From Magnetospirillum sp. UT-4 (GTDB taxonomy: Bacteria > Pseudomonadota > Alphaproteobacteria > Rhodospirillales > Magnetospirillaceae), in assembly GCF_902729435.1 (NCBI RefSeq), contig NZ_LR746523.1, forward strand, positions 1 to 50,237: a stretch of 50,237 nucleotides of DNA, in the 5' to 3' direction. Positions within the stretch are counted from its first letter, which is position 1. Each line of letters starts with the position of its first letter. Both the position numbers and the translations under genes were made by a program. The notes beneath the pieces are model-generated. The model was not told the DNA's origin. It ran no database searches and saw only the letters and a program-made list of their open reading frames with translations. Below are positions 24,982 through 33,686 of this stretch, in pieces.

Positions 24982-26376
24982 GTGGAGGAAGAGGCGCAGC
25001 CCCAGCCCCAGACCCGGATCGAGATCGAGGACGACCTTTACGGCATCGATCCCGAGCACGTCCGCAAGGTCGAGGACGCCCTGCGCGAGGGGCGGGCCGA
25101 GCACGCCCGCGCCCTGGCCGAGCCGCTGCACTATTCCGACGCCGCCGATCTGCTGGAACGCCTGGAGCCCGAGGACCGGGTGCGGCTGGTCGAGGCCCTG
25201 CGCCCCGATTTCGACCCCGAAATCCTGACCGAGCTGGACGAAAGCGTGCGCGACGAGGTGATCGCGGCGCTGGGCTTCGCCGATCTGGCGGCGGCCGTCG
25301 CCGAGCTGGATTCCGACGACGCCGTGTGGCTGGTGTCGCAGCTCAGCGACGAGGAGCGGGCCCGCGTCATGGACGCGCTGCCGGCCGAGCTGGGGGCGGT
25401 GGTGCTGCACGGCCTGTCCTATCCCGAATACACCGCCGGCCGCATGATGCAGCGCGAGCTGGTGGCGGTGCCGGCCTACTGGACGGTGGGCGAGGCCTTC
25501 GACTTCCTGCGCACCGCCACCTCCGTGCCCGACGCCTTCCACGACCTCTACGTGGTCGATCCGCGCCACCGTCCCATCGGCAAGATCGGCCTCGACCGCC
25601 TGGTCCGCGCCCGCCGCCAGCAGCGCCTCAACGAGGTGATGGACGACGAGGGCACCACCGTCCCGGCCGCCGCCGACCAGGAGGAGGTGGCCTTCCTGTT
25701 CCGCCAGCACGACCTGATGTCGGCGCCGGTGGTCGACGGCGCCGGCCGGCTGGTCGGCACCATCACCATCGACGACGTGGTCGACGTCATCGACGAGGAG
25801 GCGGCCGACGACATGCTCCGCCTCGCCGGCGTGTCCGACACCGACCTCTACCGCGCCGTCAAGGACACCGTGCGCGCCCGCATCCCGTGGCTGCTGATCA
25901 ACACCGTCACCGCGGTGGCGGCCTCGGCGGTGATCGGCCTGTTCGAGGCGACGCTGGAAAAGATCGTCGCCCTGGCGGTGCTGATGCCCATCGTCGCCGG
26001 CCTCGGCGGCAATGCCGGCACCCAGACCCTGGCGGTGGCGGTGCGCAGCCTGGCCACCAAGGAACTGGCCTTCGACAACGCCTTCCGGGTGATCGGCAAG
26101 GAGGTGCTGGTCGGCATCTTCAACGGCATCGCCATCGCCGCCCTGATCGGCCCGGTGGCGTGGATCTGGTTCGGCGAGCCGGCGCTGGGCATGGTCATCG
26201 CGGCGGCGCTGGTGTTCAACCTCCTGATCGCCGGCCTGATGGGCTCGGTGATCCCGCTCACCCTGGAACGCCTGGGGGTGGACCCGGCGGTGGCCAGCTC
26301 CATCTTCCTCACCGTCTTCACCGACACCCTGGGCTTCTTCGCCTTCCTCGGGCTGGCGACGATCTTCCTGTTATGA
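24982..26376 (+). CDS. mgtE: Magnesium transporter MgtE
   Basis: 464 residues starting at GTG, one base after the maeB stop, with AGGA in the maeB tail as ribosome site. The N-terminal MgtE_N helical domain (about 25-130) contains ADLLERLEPEDRVRLVEAL. A CBS pair follows (TAGRMMQRELVAVP and APVVDGAGRLVGTITIDDVVDVIDEE). Five membrane helices from about residue 290 contain the pore signature PIVAGLGGNAGTQTLAV. It is a Mg2+-gated channel of the inner membrane. Co-transcription with maeB, a Mg/Mn-dependent enzyme, is implied by the 1-base gap. Confidence 0.96.
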   Translation: MEEEAQPQPQTRIEIEDDLYGIDPEHVRKVEDALREGRAEHARALAEPLHYSDAADLLERLEPEDRVRLVEALRPDFDPEILTELDESVRDEVIAALGFADLAAAVAELDSDDAVWLVSQLSDEERARVMDALPAELGAVVLHGLSYPEYTAGRMMQRELVAVPAYWTVGEAFDFLRTATSVPDAFHDLYVVDPRHRPIGKIGLDRLVRARRQQRLNEVMDDEGTTVPAAADQEEVAFLFRQHDLMSAPVVDGAGRLVGTITIDDVVDVIDEEAADDMLRLAGVSDTDLYRAVKDTVRARIPWLLINTVTAVAASAVIGLFEATLEKIVALAVLMPIVAGLGGNAGTQTLAVAVRSLATKELAFDNAFRVIGKEVLVGIFNGIAIAALIGPVAWIWFGEPALGMVIAAALVFNLLIAGLMGSVIPLTLERLGVDPAVASSIFLTVFTDTLGFFAFLGLATIFLL

Positions 26377-26404
26377 AGATGCCCTCAGGCGCCGGGCACC
26401 GTCG

Positions 26405-26500
26405 CGGAATCACCCCCACCCCGACCCTCCCCCGTCAAGGGGGAGGGAGGACAGCCAAATTCTCCCTCCCCTGGCTTGGCCGGGGGAGCGGCGGGGCGGG
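26405..26500. repeat. GC-rich inverted-repeat element related to family C
   Basis: Contains the perfect 9-bp hairpin CCCTCCCCC-GTCAA-GGGGGAGGG (26425-26447). Its loop matches the ATCAA loop of the family C elements at 4806 and 41205. A second CTCCCTCCCC / GGGGGAGCGG arm follows. It separates mgtE from the pseudouridine synthase gene. Confidence 0.75.
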
Positions 26501-26509
26501 GGCCCGCCG

Positions 26510-27205
26510 ATGACGCCCGAACAGATGCTCGACCGTATCCTCTACAAGGACCAGGACGTCATCGTCTTGGACAAGCCGGCCGGGTTGCCGGTCCATGCGG
26601 GGCCGAATTCGCCCGACCACCTGGAATTGTACCTGGATGCCCTGCGCTTCGGCTGGGCGCAGCCGCCCCGGCTGGCCCACCGGCTCGACCGCGACACCTC
26701 GGGCTGCCTGGCGCTGGGCCGCCACGACAAGGCCATTCGGCGGCTGGGCAAGCTGTTCATGCAGGGGCGCATCGACAAGGCCTATTGGGCGGTGGTGACC
26801 GGCGGGCCCGAGGGCGAGTCCGGGGTGGTCGATCTGCCGCTGCTCAAGCTGACCGGCAAGGGCGGCTGGCGCATCGTCTGCGATCCGGCCGGGCAGGCGG
26901 CGGTGACCGAGTGGCGGGTGTTGGGCCGGGGCGACGGCCTGGCCTGGATCGAATGCGTGCCGCGCACCGGGCGCACCCACCAGATCCGCGTGCATATGAA
27001 GGCGCTGGGCTGCCCGGTGCGCGGCGACCGCTATTACGGTCCCGACCCCGAGACCACGGTGCCGCTGCACCTGCATTCGCGCCGGCTGGGCATCCCGCCT
27101 CTGTCGGCCGGCAAGCCCCCGATTCTGGCCGAGGCGCCGCCGCCTTCGCACATGATCGCGGCGCTGGCCGCCTGCGGCTGGATTCCGGGGGCGGTTACGG
27201 GTTAA
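26510..27205 (+). CDS. RluA-family pseudouridine synthase
   Basis: 231 residues, short because it lacks an S4 domain. Family motif I is KDQDVIVLDKPAGLPVHAG. The catalytic-Asp motif HRLDRDTSGCLALG is at about residues 60-73. The GRTHQIRVHMKALGCPVRGDRYYG block follows. It isomerises a uridine in rRNA or tRNA; the target cannot be assigned, though size and lack of S4 recall RluA/TruC-like enzymes. It starts just after a GC-rich repeat and is followed by two genes in the same direction. Confidence 0.92.
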   Translation: MTPEQMLDRILYKDQDVIVLDKPAGLPVHAGPNSPDHLELYLDALRFGWAQPPRLAHRLDRDTSGCLALGRHDKAIRRLGKLFMQGRIDKAYWAVVTGGPEGESGVVDLPLLKLTGKGGWRIVCDPAGQAAVTEWRVLGRGDGLAWIECVPRTGRTHQIRVHMKALGCPVRGDRYYGPDPETTVPLHLHSRRLGIPPLSAGKPPILAEAPPPSHMIAALAACGWIPGAVTG

Positions 27206-27250
27206 GCTGACGCCGCTTCCGCCGCCTTTCGCCACAGAGAGGGGGCAAAT

Positions 27251-27970
27251 TTGTCCGACGCCGCCGCCATGCTCCGCGACGCCTTGCCGTTGCGGTTCGA
27301 CTCCTTCGATGCCGCCGCCCGTCCCACCGGGCTGGTGATCGTCGATATCGTCAACGGTTTCGCCACCGTCGGCGCCGGCGCCCTGGCGCCGCCTGCCCCC
27401 GACCAGCAGGTGGCGCGCATGGTGCGCGAGACCGACGCGCTGGCGCGGGCCTTCATCGCCGCCGGCCGGCCGGTGCTGGCCTTCCTCGACAGCCACGTCC
27501 CGGGCAAGCCCGAGCCGCCCTATCCGCCCCATTGCGAGATCGGCAGCGGCGAGGAGCAGCTGGTCCCCGAGTTGGCCTGGCTGGAAGCCGAGGCCACCGC
27601 CACCCTGGTGCGCAAGGACTGCATCAACGGCTTCGTCGGCGCCATGGACGTGAACACCGGGCGCAACGCGGTGGCCGACTGGGTCAACGGCTTCGGCCTG
27701 GAATCGGTGCTGGTGGTGGGCATCTGCACCGACATCTGCGTGATGGATTTCGTCCTCACCCTGCTGTCGGCGCGCAACCACGGCCTGATGCCGAGCCTGG
27801 CCGAGGTGGCGGTGTTCGAGCCGGGCTGCGCCACCTACGACCTGCCCCGCGCGCTGGCGGTGTCGCTGGGCCTGCCCGAGACCGCCGCCCATCCCAAGGC
27901 CGTCACCCACCATGCCGGGCTCTATTTCATGGCCTCGCGCGGGGCGCGGCTGGTGGACGCGGTGGCGTAG
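27251..27970 (+). CDS. Isochorismatase-family cysteine hydrolase (nicotinamidase-like)
   Basis: 239 residues. The catalytic triad is visible: Asp32 in LVIVDIVNGF, Lys in LVRKDCINGF and Cys in VVGICTDICVMDFV, with the expected GICTD cis-peptide context. Such enzymes hydrolyse nicotinamide, carbamoyl or similar amides. The INGF and 'HCEIGSGEE' surroundings recall nicotinamidase-type members, but the substrate is not certain. The start is a TTG with GAGGG 8 bases upstream; an ATG six codons later is the alternative. It ends 5 bases before the next gene. Confidence 0.88.
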   Translation: MSDAAAMLRDALPLRFDSFDAAARPTGLVIVDIVNGFATVGAGALAPPAPDQQVARMVRETDALARAFIAAGRPVLAFLDSHVPGKPEPPYPPHCEIGSGEEQLVPELAWLEAEATATLVRKDCINGFVGAMDVNTGRNAVADWVNGFGLESVLVVGICTDICVMDFVLTLLSARNHGLMPSLAEVAVFEPGCATYDLPRALAVSLGLPETAAHPKAVTHHAGLYFMASRGARLVDAVA

Positions 27971-27975
27971 CGGCC

Positions 27976-28437
27976 ATGGATCTCTTCTTCTTCGGCACCC
28001 TGCTGGACGAGGACCTGTGCACGCTGGTGTGCGGGCGCCGGCTCGACGATCCGAGGCCGGCGGTGGCGCGCGGCTGGCGGCGGCTGCCCATCGCCGGGCG
28101 CACCTATCCCATGTTGGTGCCGTACCCGCCCGGAGCGGTCGAAGGCCTGCTGGCGCCCGGGCTGGACGACCGGGTGGTGGCGCGGCTGGTCCATTACGAG
28201 GGGCCGGAATACGACCTGCTGCCCATCGCCCTGACCCTGGCGGACGGAACCAAGGCGACCGCCCACGCCTTCCTGTGCCGGCCGGGGGTGGTGGCCGCGC
28301 CCGGCGTCTGGCGGCTGGAGGAGTGGCGCCGCCGCCACAAGCCGGCCAGCCTGGCCCGGATCGCGCGGTGGATGGCGGGACACAAATCCCCTCGCCCGCC
28401 TGCGGGAGAGGGGGCGAGCGTCAGCGAGCCGGGGTGA
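27976..28437 (+). CDS. Gamma-glutamylcyclotransferase-like (AIG2/GGCT) protein with repeat-derived C-terminus
   Basis: 153 residues. The N-terminal MDLFFFGTLLDEDL is the YGTL-type motif of AIG2-like folds. The central YPMLVPYPPGAVEGLL and the YEGPEYDLLPI block fit the same family, including the expected acidic residue. These proteins remove gamma-glutamyl groups or act on ADP-ribose-like ligands. The last 17 or so residues (KSPRPPAGEGASVSEPG) are encoded by a dispersed family D repeat, so the ancestral stop was probably further upstream. It is transcribed with the isochorismatase gene. Confidence 0.82.
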   Translation: MDLFFFGTLLDEDLCTLVCGRRLDDPRPAVARGWRRLPIAGRTYPMLVPYPPGAVEGLLAPGLDDRVVARLVHYEGPEYDLLPIALTLADGTKATAHAFLCRPGVVAAPGVWRLEEWRRRHKPASLARIARWMAGHKSPRPPAGEGASVSEPG

Positions 28438-28440
28438 GGG
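28385..28440. repeat. Family D palindromic repeat overlapping a coding 3' end
   Basis: CCCCTCGCCCGCCTGCGGGAGAGGGGG and the following GAGCGTCAGCGAGCCGGGGTGAGGG tract match a common dispersed repeat type. It provides the last codons and the stop of the cyclotransferase-like gene. Confidence 0.75.
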
Positions 28441-28525
28441 CGGCGCGTGTCCACGCGCCTACGACCTGGAACCGCAAGGGCTTTCGCTGTCGCGAAGCGC
28501 ACCTGCCGGTGCGCGCCCTCTCCCT

Positions 28526-28555
28526 CCCTCTCCCGCGGGCGGGCGAGGGCGTTTT
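28526..28555 (+). terminator. Hairpin plus T run between convergent genes
   Basis: A GC-rich hairpin with CCCTCTCCCGC / GCGGGCGAGGG arms is followed by GCGTTTT on the plus strand, just before the stop of the convergent minus-strand gene. It belongs to family D by sequence. It probably ends the pseudouridine synthase-isochorismatase-cyclotransferase transcript. Confidence 0.6.
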
Positions 28556-29396
28556 ACCGTCCGACCCGGTTGCCCAGGCCGGTCAGGGCCACGAAGAACG
28601 GGCCGAACACCGATTGCGGGTCGGAGCCGAAGCGTTCGACGAAGCGGGCGGTGCGTTCCTCGTCGAAGGTGTCGGGGCGGACGCGGGCGAACAGCGCCTC
28701 GAACAGGCGCACTGCCTGCAACTCGCTGAAGGTGCGGCTGGCCTTGTCCTCGGGGCGCTTGGGGACGAAGGCGTTGGACGAGGTCGAGACCGAAGACGGC
28801 GACGAGTGCATCAGGATCAAGAACCAATCCATGCGCGGATCGAAGCGGCGGAAGCTGCGGGCGATGGCGACCAGGACCTGGTCCAGCACCGTCTCGGCGC
28901 GCGGGTCGGCATGGAAGGCAGGCCAGTCGATCAGGTTGTCGGGGCCGCGGTGGGTCTCGGCGATCAGTTTGCAGCGCGCCTTCAGCTGGTCATGCAGCTC
29001 GTCGCCCAGCATCAGCCGGATGGCGGTGAAGAACTGCCCCAGATGCTTGCGCTCGATACCTGAGCCGGGCTGGTCCAGCAGGTGGGCGAAGCCTTCGGCG
29101 ATCAGCCGGCCCAGCTGGTCGCGGCGCTGGCGTTCGATGGCGGCGAGGGCGAAGATCTGCTCGCAGCGGGCCTCGCCCTTGGCGTAGAAGGTGGTCATGG
29201 ATTCGCCGGCATTGAGGTAGCTGTCGGCCAGCCGCCGCACCTGCTCGACCCCGATCGGCTTGCCGCCGGCGGCCATCTCCACCAGCTCCAGGAAGCCGCG
29301 CATGGCCATGCCGACCATGGAGCGACAATGGATTCCGGTTTCGCTTTTTCCCTGGACCGAGACGGTTTCCGTCTCGCCTCCGACCGCTTCCGCCAT
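28554..29396 (-). CDS. Hypothetical helical protein
   Basis: 280 residues, soluble, largely alpha-helical, no recognised family. Features include a short charged N-terminus, a MAMRGFLELVEMAAGGKPIG start of the helical part, HLGQFFTAIRLMLGDELHD in the middle, and a Ser-rich linker (SSPSSVSTSSN) before a final helical region. GGAGG lies 7 bases before the ATG, so this start is well supported; a TTG at 29414 is not. An AT-richer 97-base gap separates it from the upstream IalB-like gene and probably holds its own promoter. Confidence 0.75.
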   Translation of the reverse strand: MAEAVGGETETVSVQGKSETGIHCRSMVGMAMRGFLELVEMAAGGKPIGVEQVRRLADSYLNAGESMTTFYAKGEARCEQIFALAAIERQRRDQLGRLIAEGFAHLLDQPGSGIERKHLGQFFTAIRLMLGDELHDQLKARCKLIAETHRGPDNLIDWPAFHADPRAETVLDQVLVAIARSFRRFDPRMDWFLILMHSSPSSVSTSSNAFVPKRPEDKASRTFSELQAVRLFEALFARVRPDTFDEERTARFVERFGSDPQSVFGPFFVALTGLGNRVGR

Positions 29397-29493
29397 TGCC
29401 GCCCTCCGCGCCAATGTTGGAATTAATATGCATCACTTGTGCGTAACTGTGCCAGTGGAATGGCATAGACCAACAGGATCGCCTTGGGGGCGG

Positions 29494-30006
29494 TCAGCGC
29501 TTGACGCCGCAGGCCTTGTCGATGGCCGCCAGGGCCTCGGCGAAGCCGGTGAGCGGGATGGTATCGGTGACCGACTGGCCCTTGCCCGGGGTGGCGCGCA
29601 CCACCACCTCGCGGCCCTTGACCATGGCCGCCAGGATGGCCGCATCGGCACGGGGCTCCTTGGCCCAGGCGACGGTTCCCTTGGTGAAGAAGGCATGCTT
29701 CATGCCGCCGATGGCGATTTCGGCCTCGGATCCCGTCTTGAAGCCGTAGGCGCCGATGATGCTGACCTCGCCGGGGCTGCGGGGGCGGTGGGTGACCGCC
29801 ATGGCGGTGCCCTTGCGGTCCTTGGTGCCGCCCTGGGTGCGGGTCGCCCGCGCCGCCGCATAGCACACCTTGCCGCCGCCTTCGCTGAAGGCGTAGGCCT
29901 CCCAGTGGCCGGCATCCAGGATGCGGGTGGCGTCCTCGGCCAAAGCCGGCCCGGCCCAGGCCAGGATAAGGACGGCCGGGATGATGGCTCGCAGGTGCAG
30001 GGGCAC
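29494..30006 (-). CDS. Exported IalB-family protein (invasion-associated locus B-like)
   Basis: 170 residues with a signal peptide (to about residue 24, ending PALAED). The mature protein has the IalB layout: HWEAYAFSEGGGKVCYAA near the start, RSPGEVSIIGAYGFKTGS, FFTKGTVAWAKEP, MVKGREVVVRATPGKGQSVTDTIPL, and a final AIDKACGVKR, with one early and one late Cys that may pair. The GTG start is preferred because AAGGAG lies 6 bases before it; an ATG seven codons upstream lacks a site. It lies just downstream of the NUDIX gene and is probably co-transcribed. The role is unknown outside pathogens. Confidence 0.85.
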   Translation of the reverse strand: MPLHLRAIIPAVLILAWAGPALAEDATRILDAGHWEAYAFSEGGGKVCYAAARATRTQGGTKDRKGTAMAVTHRPRSPGEVSIIGAYGFKTGSEAEIAIGGMKHAFFTKGTVAWAKEPRADAAILAAMVKGREVVVRATPGKGQSVTDTIPLTGFAEALAAIDKACGVKR

Positions 30007-30035
30007 CGGTTTCTCCTTCACAGTCATCGGATCGG

Positions 30036-30551
30036 TCAGGGGATGGGGCGTCCGCGCGGGGCGAAGCCGGAACGGCCCCTTGTGTCGCGCTCGTATTCCA
30101 GCGACCAGCGGACGTTGGGATAGGCCAGGTCGTCCCAGGGAATGTCGGCCCAGTCGAACAGCGCCACGTCCTGGCTCTCCGGCCCGGGACCGTGATCGGG
30201 CGTGGTCATGCGGGCGCGGTAGATGATGTGGACCTGGCTGATCTCGGGGATGGAATAGATGGCCAGCAAGCCGTCGATTTCGGCCTGGGCGCGGGCCTCC
30301 TCCCACACCTCGCGCAGGGCGCCCTGCTCGGTGGTCTCGTGCAGTTCCATGTAGCCGGCGGGCATGGTCCAGAAGCCCAGGCGCGGCTCGATGGCGCGGC
30401 GGCACAGCAGGTAGCGCTCGCCCCAGGTGCAGACGGCTCCGACGATGATCTTGGGGTTCTCGTACAGCACGAAGCCGCAATCGCCGCAGACGAGCCGCTC
30501 GCGGTCGTCGCCGGGCGGGGTCTGGCGCTGGATGGGACCCTTGGGCTGCAT
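30036..30551 (-). CDS. NUDIX hydrolase with zinc-ribbon-like N-terminus
   Basis: 171 residues. The N-terminus has [16 protein letters not shown], a CxxC knuckle typical of the nucleic-acid-like ribbon found in several NUDIX proteins, though the second Cys pair is not seen. The NUDIX box is [22 protein letters not shown], with the catalytic REVWEE intact and the later Gly replaced. It hydrolyses nucleoside diphosphate derivatives such as ADP-ribose or NADH (family knowledge); the substrate is open. The IalB-like gene follows on the same strand. Confidence 0.9.
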   Translation of the reverse strand: MQPKGPIQRQTPPGDDRERLVCGDCGFVLYENPKIIVGAVCTWGERYLLCRRAIEPRLGFWTMPAGYMELHETTEQGALREVWEEARAQAEIDGLLAIYSIPEISQVHIIYRARMTTPDHGPGPESQDVALFDWADIPWDDLAYPNVRWSLEYERDTRGRSGFAPRGRPIP

Positions 30552-30696
30552 GGGCGCAGTCTGAACAAGCCGGCGCGAGCAGGCAAGCCTCGAAACGGGG
30601 CCTTGGCCGCGTCGGATAGGGTCTTTCCCGGGTTGCCTTGGCGGCGCCGGCTTGGGATGCTGCGTCATCAACGGGATGCAACCCTTGGAGACAATC

Positions 30697-31554
30697 ATGA
30701 GGCAGACTCTTTTCGCCGCCCTCGCTCTCGTCCTCGCCGCCGGCGCCGCCGCCGCCGAGCCGGCCAAGGTGTGGGAGACCGACGGCCTGGCGATGCCGGA
30801 ATCGGCGCTGTGGGATTCCGGGCGCAAGGTCATCTACGTCTCCAACATCAACGGCTCGCCCGATGCCAGGGACGGCAACGGCTACATCTCCACCCTCAGC
30901 GCCGAGGGCAAGGTGGTGGTCGAGAAATGGGTGACCGGCCTGGACGCGCCCAAGGGCATGGCCCTGTACAAGGGCCGGCTCTACGTCTCGGACCTCGACC
31001 GGCTGGTGGTGATCGACGCCGCCACCGGCAAGGTCACCAAGACCTACGCCGCCCCGGGAGCCAAGTTCCTCAACGACGTGGCGGTCGACGACAAGGGCAC
31101 GGTCTACGTCTCCGACATGCTGGACAGCGCCATCTGGCGGCTGTCGGCGGGCAAGTTCGCCAAGTGGCTGGCCGATCCCCAACTGGAGAACCCCAACGGC
31201 CTGAAGGTCGAGGCGGGGCGCCTGCTGGTCGCCGCCTGGGGGCCGATGACCGGCCAGGGCTTCGCCACCTCGAAGCCGGGGGCGCTGAAGGCGGTGAGCT
31301 TCGCCGACGGCATGATCCGCGACCTCTCCCCGGCCTTCGGCAATCTCGACGGGCTGGAGCCGGACGGCAAGGGCGGCTGGCTGGTCAGCGACTGGATGAA
31401 CGGCGGCGTCTTCGCCGTCAGCCGCCAGGGCAAGCCGACCAAGCTGCTGACCCTGGGCCAGGGCTCGGCCGATCTCGGGACGGTGCCCGAGGCCAAGCTG
31501 CTGCTGGTGCCGATGATGATGGACGGCAAGCTGACCGCTTATCGGCTGCCGTAG
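30697..31554 (+). CDS. Exported SMP-30/gluconolactonase-like beta-propeller protein
   Basis: 285 residues with a signal peptide ([22 protein letters not shown]). The mature part has repeated propeller strands and metal-site-like blocks: [18 protein letters not shown] near the N-terminus, [16 protein letters not shown] in the middle, [16 protein letters not shown], and [17 protein letters not shown]. These correspond to the E, N, N and D metal ligands of the SMP-30 family. GGAG lies 7 bases before the ATG. The substrate is unknown; a lactone or similar is possible. It diverges from the NUDIX gene. Confidence 0.85.
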   Translation: MRQTLFAALALVLAAGAAAAEPAKVWETDGLAMPESALWDSGRKVIYVSNINGSPDARDGNGYISTLSAEGKVVVEKWVTGLDAPKGMALYKGRLYVSDLDRLVVIDAATGKVTKTYAAPGAKFLNDVAVDDKGTVYVSDMLDSAIWRLSAGKFAKWLADPQLENPNGLKVEAGRLLVAAWGPMTGQGFATSKPGALKAVSFADGMIRDLSPAFGNLDGLEPDGKGGWLVSDWMNGGVFAVSRQGKPTKLLTLGQGSADLGTVPEAKLLLVPMMMDGKLTAYRLP

Positions 31555-31619
31555 TACAGGGCCGTCACCGGCCGGCGGGAACCCGGGAATCGCGGACAGG
31601 GCGTCGGTGCACCCCCTGG

Positions 31620-31639
31620 GTCCCCGCCTGCGCGGGGAC
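31620..31639. repeat. Short GC hairpin at convergent gene ends (family A)
   Basis: GTCCCCGC-CTGC-GCGGGGAC, a perfect 8-bp stem between the SMP-30-like gene and the Feo operon. The same stem with another loop occurs at 36115-36135, and relatives at 50104-50204. A likely transcript-end structure. Confidence 0.75.
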
Positions 31640-31664
31640 GACGGTCATTGCGCGCGACGAGGCA

Positions 31665-31787
31665 TCACCCGCACTTGCCGCAGCCGCCGCACTTGCCGCC
31701 GCGGCGCCGGCGAAGGGCCGCCACCACCTTGGCCGCCAGAAGGGCGGCGGCGGCGAGGACGACGATGGCGACCACCGCCTCCTGCAC
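31665..31787 (-). CDS. FeoB-associated Cys-rich membrane protein
   Basis: A 40-residue protein starting with GTG three bases after the feoB stop, with GGGGAG in the feoB tail as ribosome site. One membrane helix (residues about 4-25, VVAIVVLAAAALLAAKVVAAL) is followed by an Arg-rich RRRR patch and a Cys cluster CGGCGKCG at the C-terminus. This architecture is that of the small Cys-rich proteins commonly encoded after feoB, which may help ferrous-iron uptake or metal handling. Confidence 0.85.
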   Translation of the reverse strand: MQEAVVAIVVLAAAALLAAKVVAALRRRRGGKCGGCGKCG

Positions 31788-31790
31788 CGG

Positions 31791-33686
31791 TCAGCTCCCC
31801 ACCAGCGCCGAGGCCACCCGGAAGGTGGCGAAGGCGGCGCCGTAGGCCAGGGCGGTGAGGAAGACGAACATCACCAATGGCCAGAAGCGCGAATTGAGCT
31901 CGCGCCGCACCACCCCCAGGGTGGCCAGGCATTGCGGCGCGAAGACGTACCAGGCCAGCAGCGACAGCGCGGTGGGCAGGCTCCACGACTGGGCCAGCAC
32001 CGCCGCCAGCGAGCCCTGCAGGGCGTCGCCCGCCTCGGACAGGGCGTAGATGGTGCCCAGCACGCCGACCGCCACCTCGCGCGCCGCCATGCCCGGCACC
32101 AGCGCCAGGGCGATCTGCCAGTTGAAGCCGATGGGGGCCAGCAAGGGCTCCAGCGCGTGGCCGATGGCGCCGGCCACCGAATAGCGGATGGCCGGCTCGG
32201 TGGCCTCGGGCGGCGGCGCCGGGAAGCTGCCGAGGAACCACACCAGCACCATCAGCGCGAAGATGGTGGTGCCGGCGCGCAGCAGGAACGCCTTGCCGCG
32301 GTCGTACAGCCCCAGCGCCACGTTGCGCGGCCGCGGCAGGCGGTAGGCCGGCAGCTGCATCAGCAGCGGCTCGCGCACTCCCTTCAGCACCGAATGCTTG
32401 ATGACGAAGGCGACCAGCAGCCCCGACAGGATGCCGGCGGCGTAGAGGGCGAACATCACCAGCCCCTGCAGCCCGACCCAGCCGCCCAGCACGGCCCGGT
32501 CGGGGACGAAGGCGGCGATGATCAGGGTGTAGACCGGCAGCCGCGCCGAACAGGTCATCAGCGGCGCGATCATGATGGTGGCGATGCGGTCGGCGCGGTT
32601 CTCGATGGTGCGCGCCGCCATGATGCCGGGCACCGCGCAGGCGAAGCTGGACAGCAGCGGGATGAAGGCCCGGCCGTGCAGGCCGACCCCGCCCATCAGC
32701 TTGTCCAGCAGGAAGGCGGCGCGGGCCATGTAGCCCGAATCCTCGAGCAGCTGGATGAAGAAGAACAGCACCAGGATCTGCGGCAGGAAGATCACCACGC
32801 TGCCGACGCCGGCGATGACGCCGTCCACCAGCAGGCTGCGCAGCGGACCGTCGGGCATGGCTCCGGTGAGCCAGGCCGACAGCGCCGCCAGGCCGGTATC
32901 GATCAGCTCCATGGGCAGCTCGGCCCAGGTGAACACCGCCTGGAACATCAGGAACAGGATGGCGAACAGGATGGCCAGCCCGGCGACGGGGTGCAGCAGC
33001 ACCGTGTCGAGCCGGCGGGTGGCGAGATGGGGCTTGGCCGGCGAGCGGACGGCGCGGGCCAGGATGCGCTCCACCTCGCGGGTGTAGTCGCGCAGCTCGC
33101 GCGAGCCCGGCTCGCTCCAGCCGCATTGGTGGGGCACGTGGCTCCAGCCTTCGGTCTCAGCCACCTGGATGGTGCGGTCGATCTGGTCCAGCAGCGATTC
33201 GACGCCGCCCTTCCGCACCGCCACCGTGGTCACCACCGCCATGCCCAGCTCGGCCGACAGTTCGGCGGCGTCGATGTCCAGGCCCTGCTTCTCGGCGGCA
33301 TCCATCATGTTGAGCGCCAGGATGATGGGCCGGCCCAGACTCTTCAGCTCCAGCGCCAGGCGCAGGTTGAGGCGCAGGTTGGTGGCGTCGGCGACGAAGA
33401 CGATGGCGTCGGGCACCTCCTCGCCGTCCATGCGGCCCAGCACCACGTCGCGGGTCACCGCCTCGTCCGGCGAGCGGGCGCGCAGGGAATAGGTGCCGGG
33501 CAGGTCGATCACCCGCACCCGCGTCCCGGCCGGGCTGACGAACACGCCTTCCTTCTTCTCGACGGTGACGCCGGCGTAGTTGGCGACCTTCTGGCGGCTG
33601 CCGGTGATGGCGTTGAATACCGCCGTCTTGCCGCTGTTGGGATTGCCCACCAGGGCGACGCGGGGCGCCTCGTCGTCGGCGGCCAT
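31791..33686 (-). CDS. feoB: Ferrous iron transport protein B
   Basis: 631 residues. The N-terminal G domain has G1 GNPNSGKTAVFN, switch I T in NYAGVTVEKKEG, G3 DLPGTYSLRA and G4 NMMDAAE, followed by a GDI-like helical region. The membrane part has the two Gate repeats, for example LSSFACAVPGIMAARTI and MAAREVAVGVLG. The protein is shorter than many FeoB proteins (about 700-770), mostly in loops. It imports Fe2+ across the inner membrane. Its ATG shares one base with the feoA stop (TGATG), and the Cys-rich protein follows, so the order is feoA-feoB-Cys-rich protein. Confidence 0.97.
   Translation of the reverse strand: MAADDEAPRVALVGNPNSGKTAVFNAITGSRQKVANYAGVTVEKKEGVFVSPAGTRVRVIDLPGTYSLRARSPDEAVTRDVVLGRMDGEEVPDAIVFVADATNLRLNLRLALELKSLGRPIILALNMMDAAEKQGLDIDAAELSAELGMAVVTTVAVRKGGVESLLDQIDRTIQVAETEGWSHVPHQCGWSEPGSRELRDYTREVERILARAVRSPAKPHLATRRLDTVLLHPVAGLAILFAILFLMFQAVFTWAELPMELIDTGLAALSAWLTGAMPDGPLRSLLVDGVIAGVGSVVIFLPQILVLFFFIQLLEDSGYMARAAFLLDKLMGGVGLHGRAFIPLLSSFACAVPGIMAARTIENRADRIATIMIAPLMTCSARLPVYTLIIAAFVPDRAVLGGWVGLQGLVMFALYAAGILSGLLVAFVIKHSVLKGVREPLLMQLPAYRLPRPRNVALGLYDRGKAFLLRAGTTIFALMVLVWFLGSFPAPPPEATEPAIRYSVAGAIGHALEPLLAPIGFNWQIALALVPGMAAREVAVGVLGTIYALSEAGDALQGSLAAVLAQSWSLPTALSLLAWYVFAPQCLATLGVVRRELNSRFWPLVMFVFLTALAYGAAFATFRVASALVGS

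Noticed and set aside
29397-29493. Sigma-54 promoter (TGGCAC...GC) upstream of the helical hypothetical gene
   Set aside because: The GG and GC pairs are one base off the required spacing and the -12 element reads CGCA and not TTGC.
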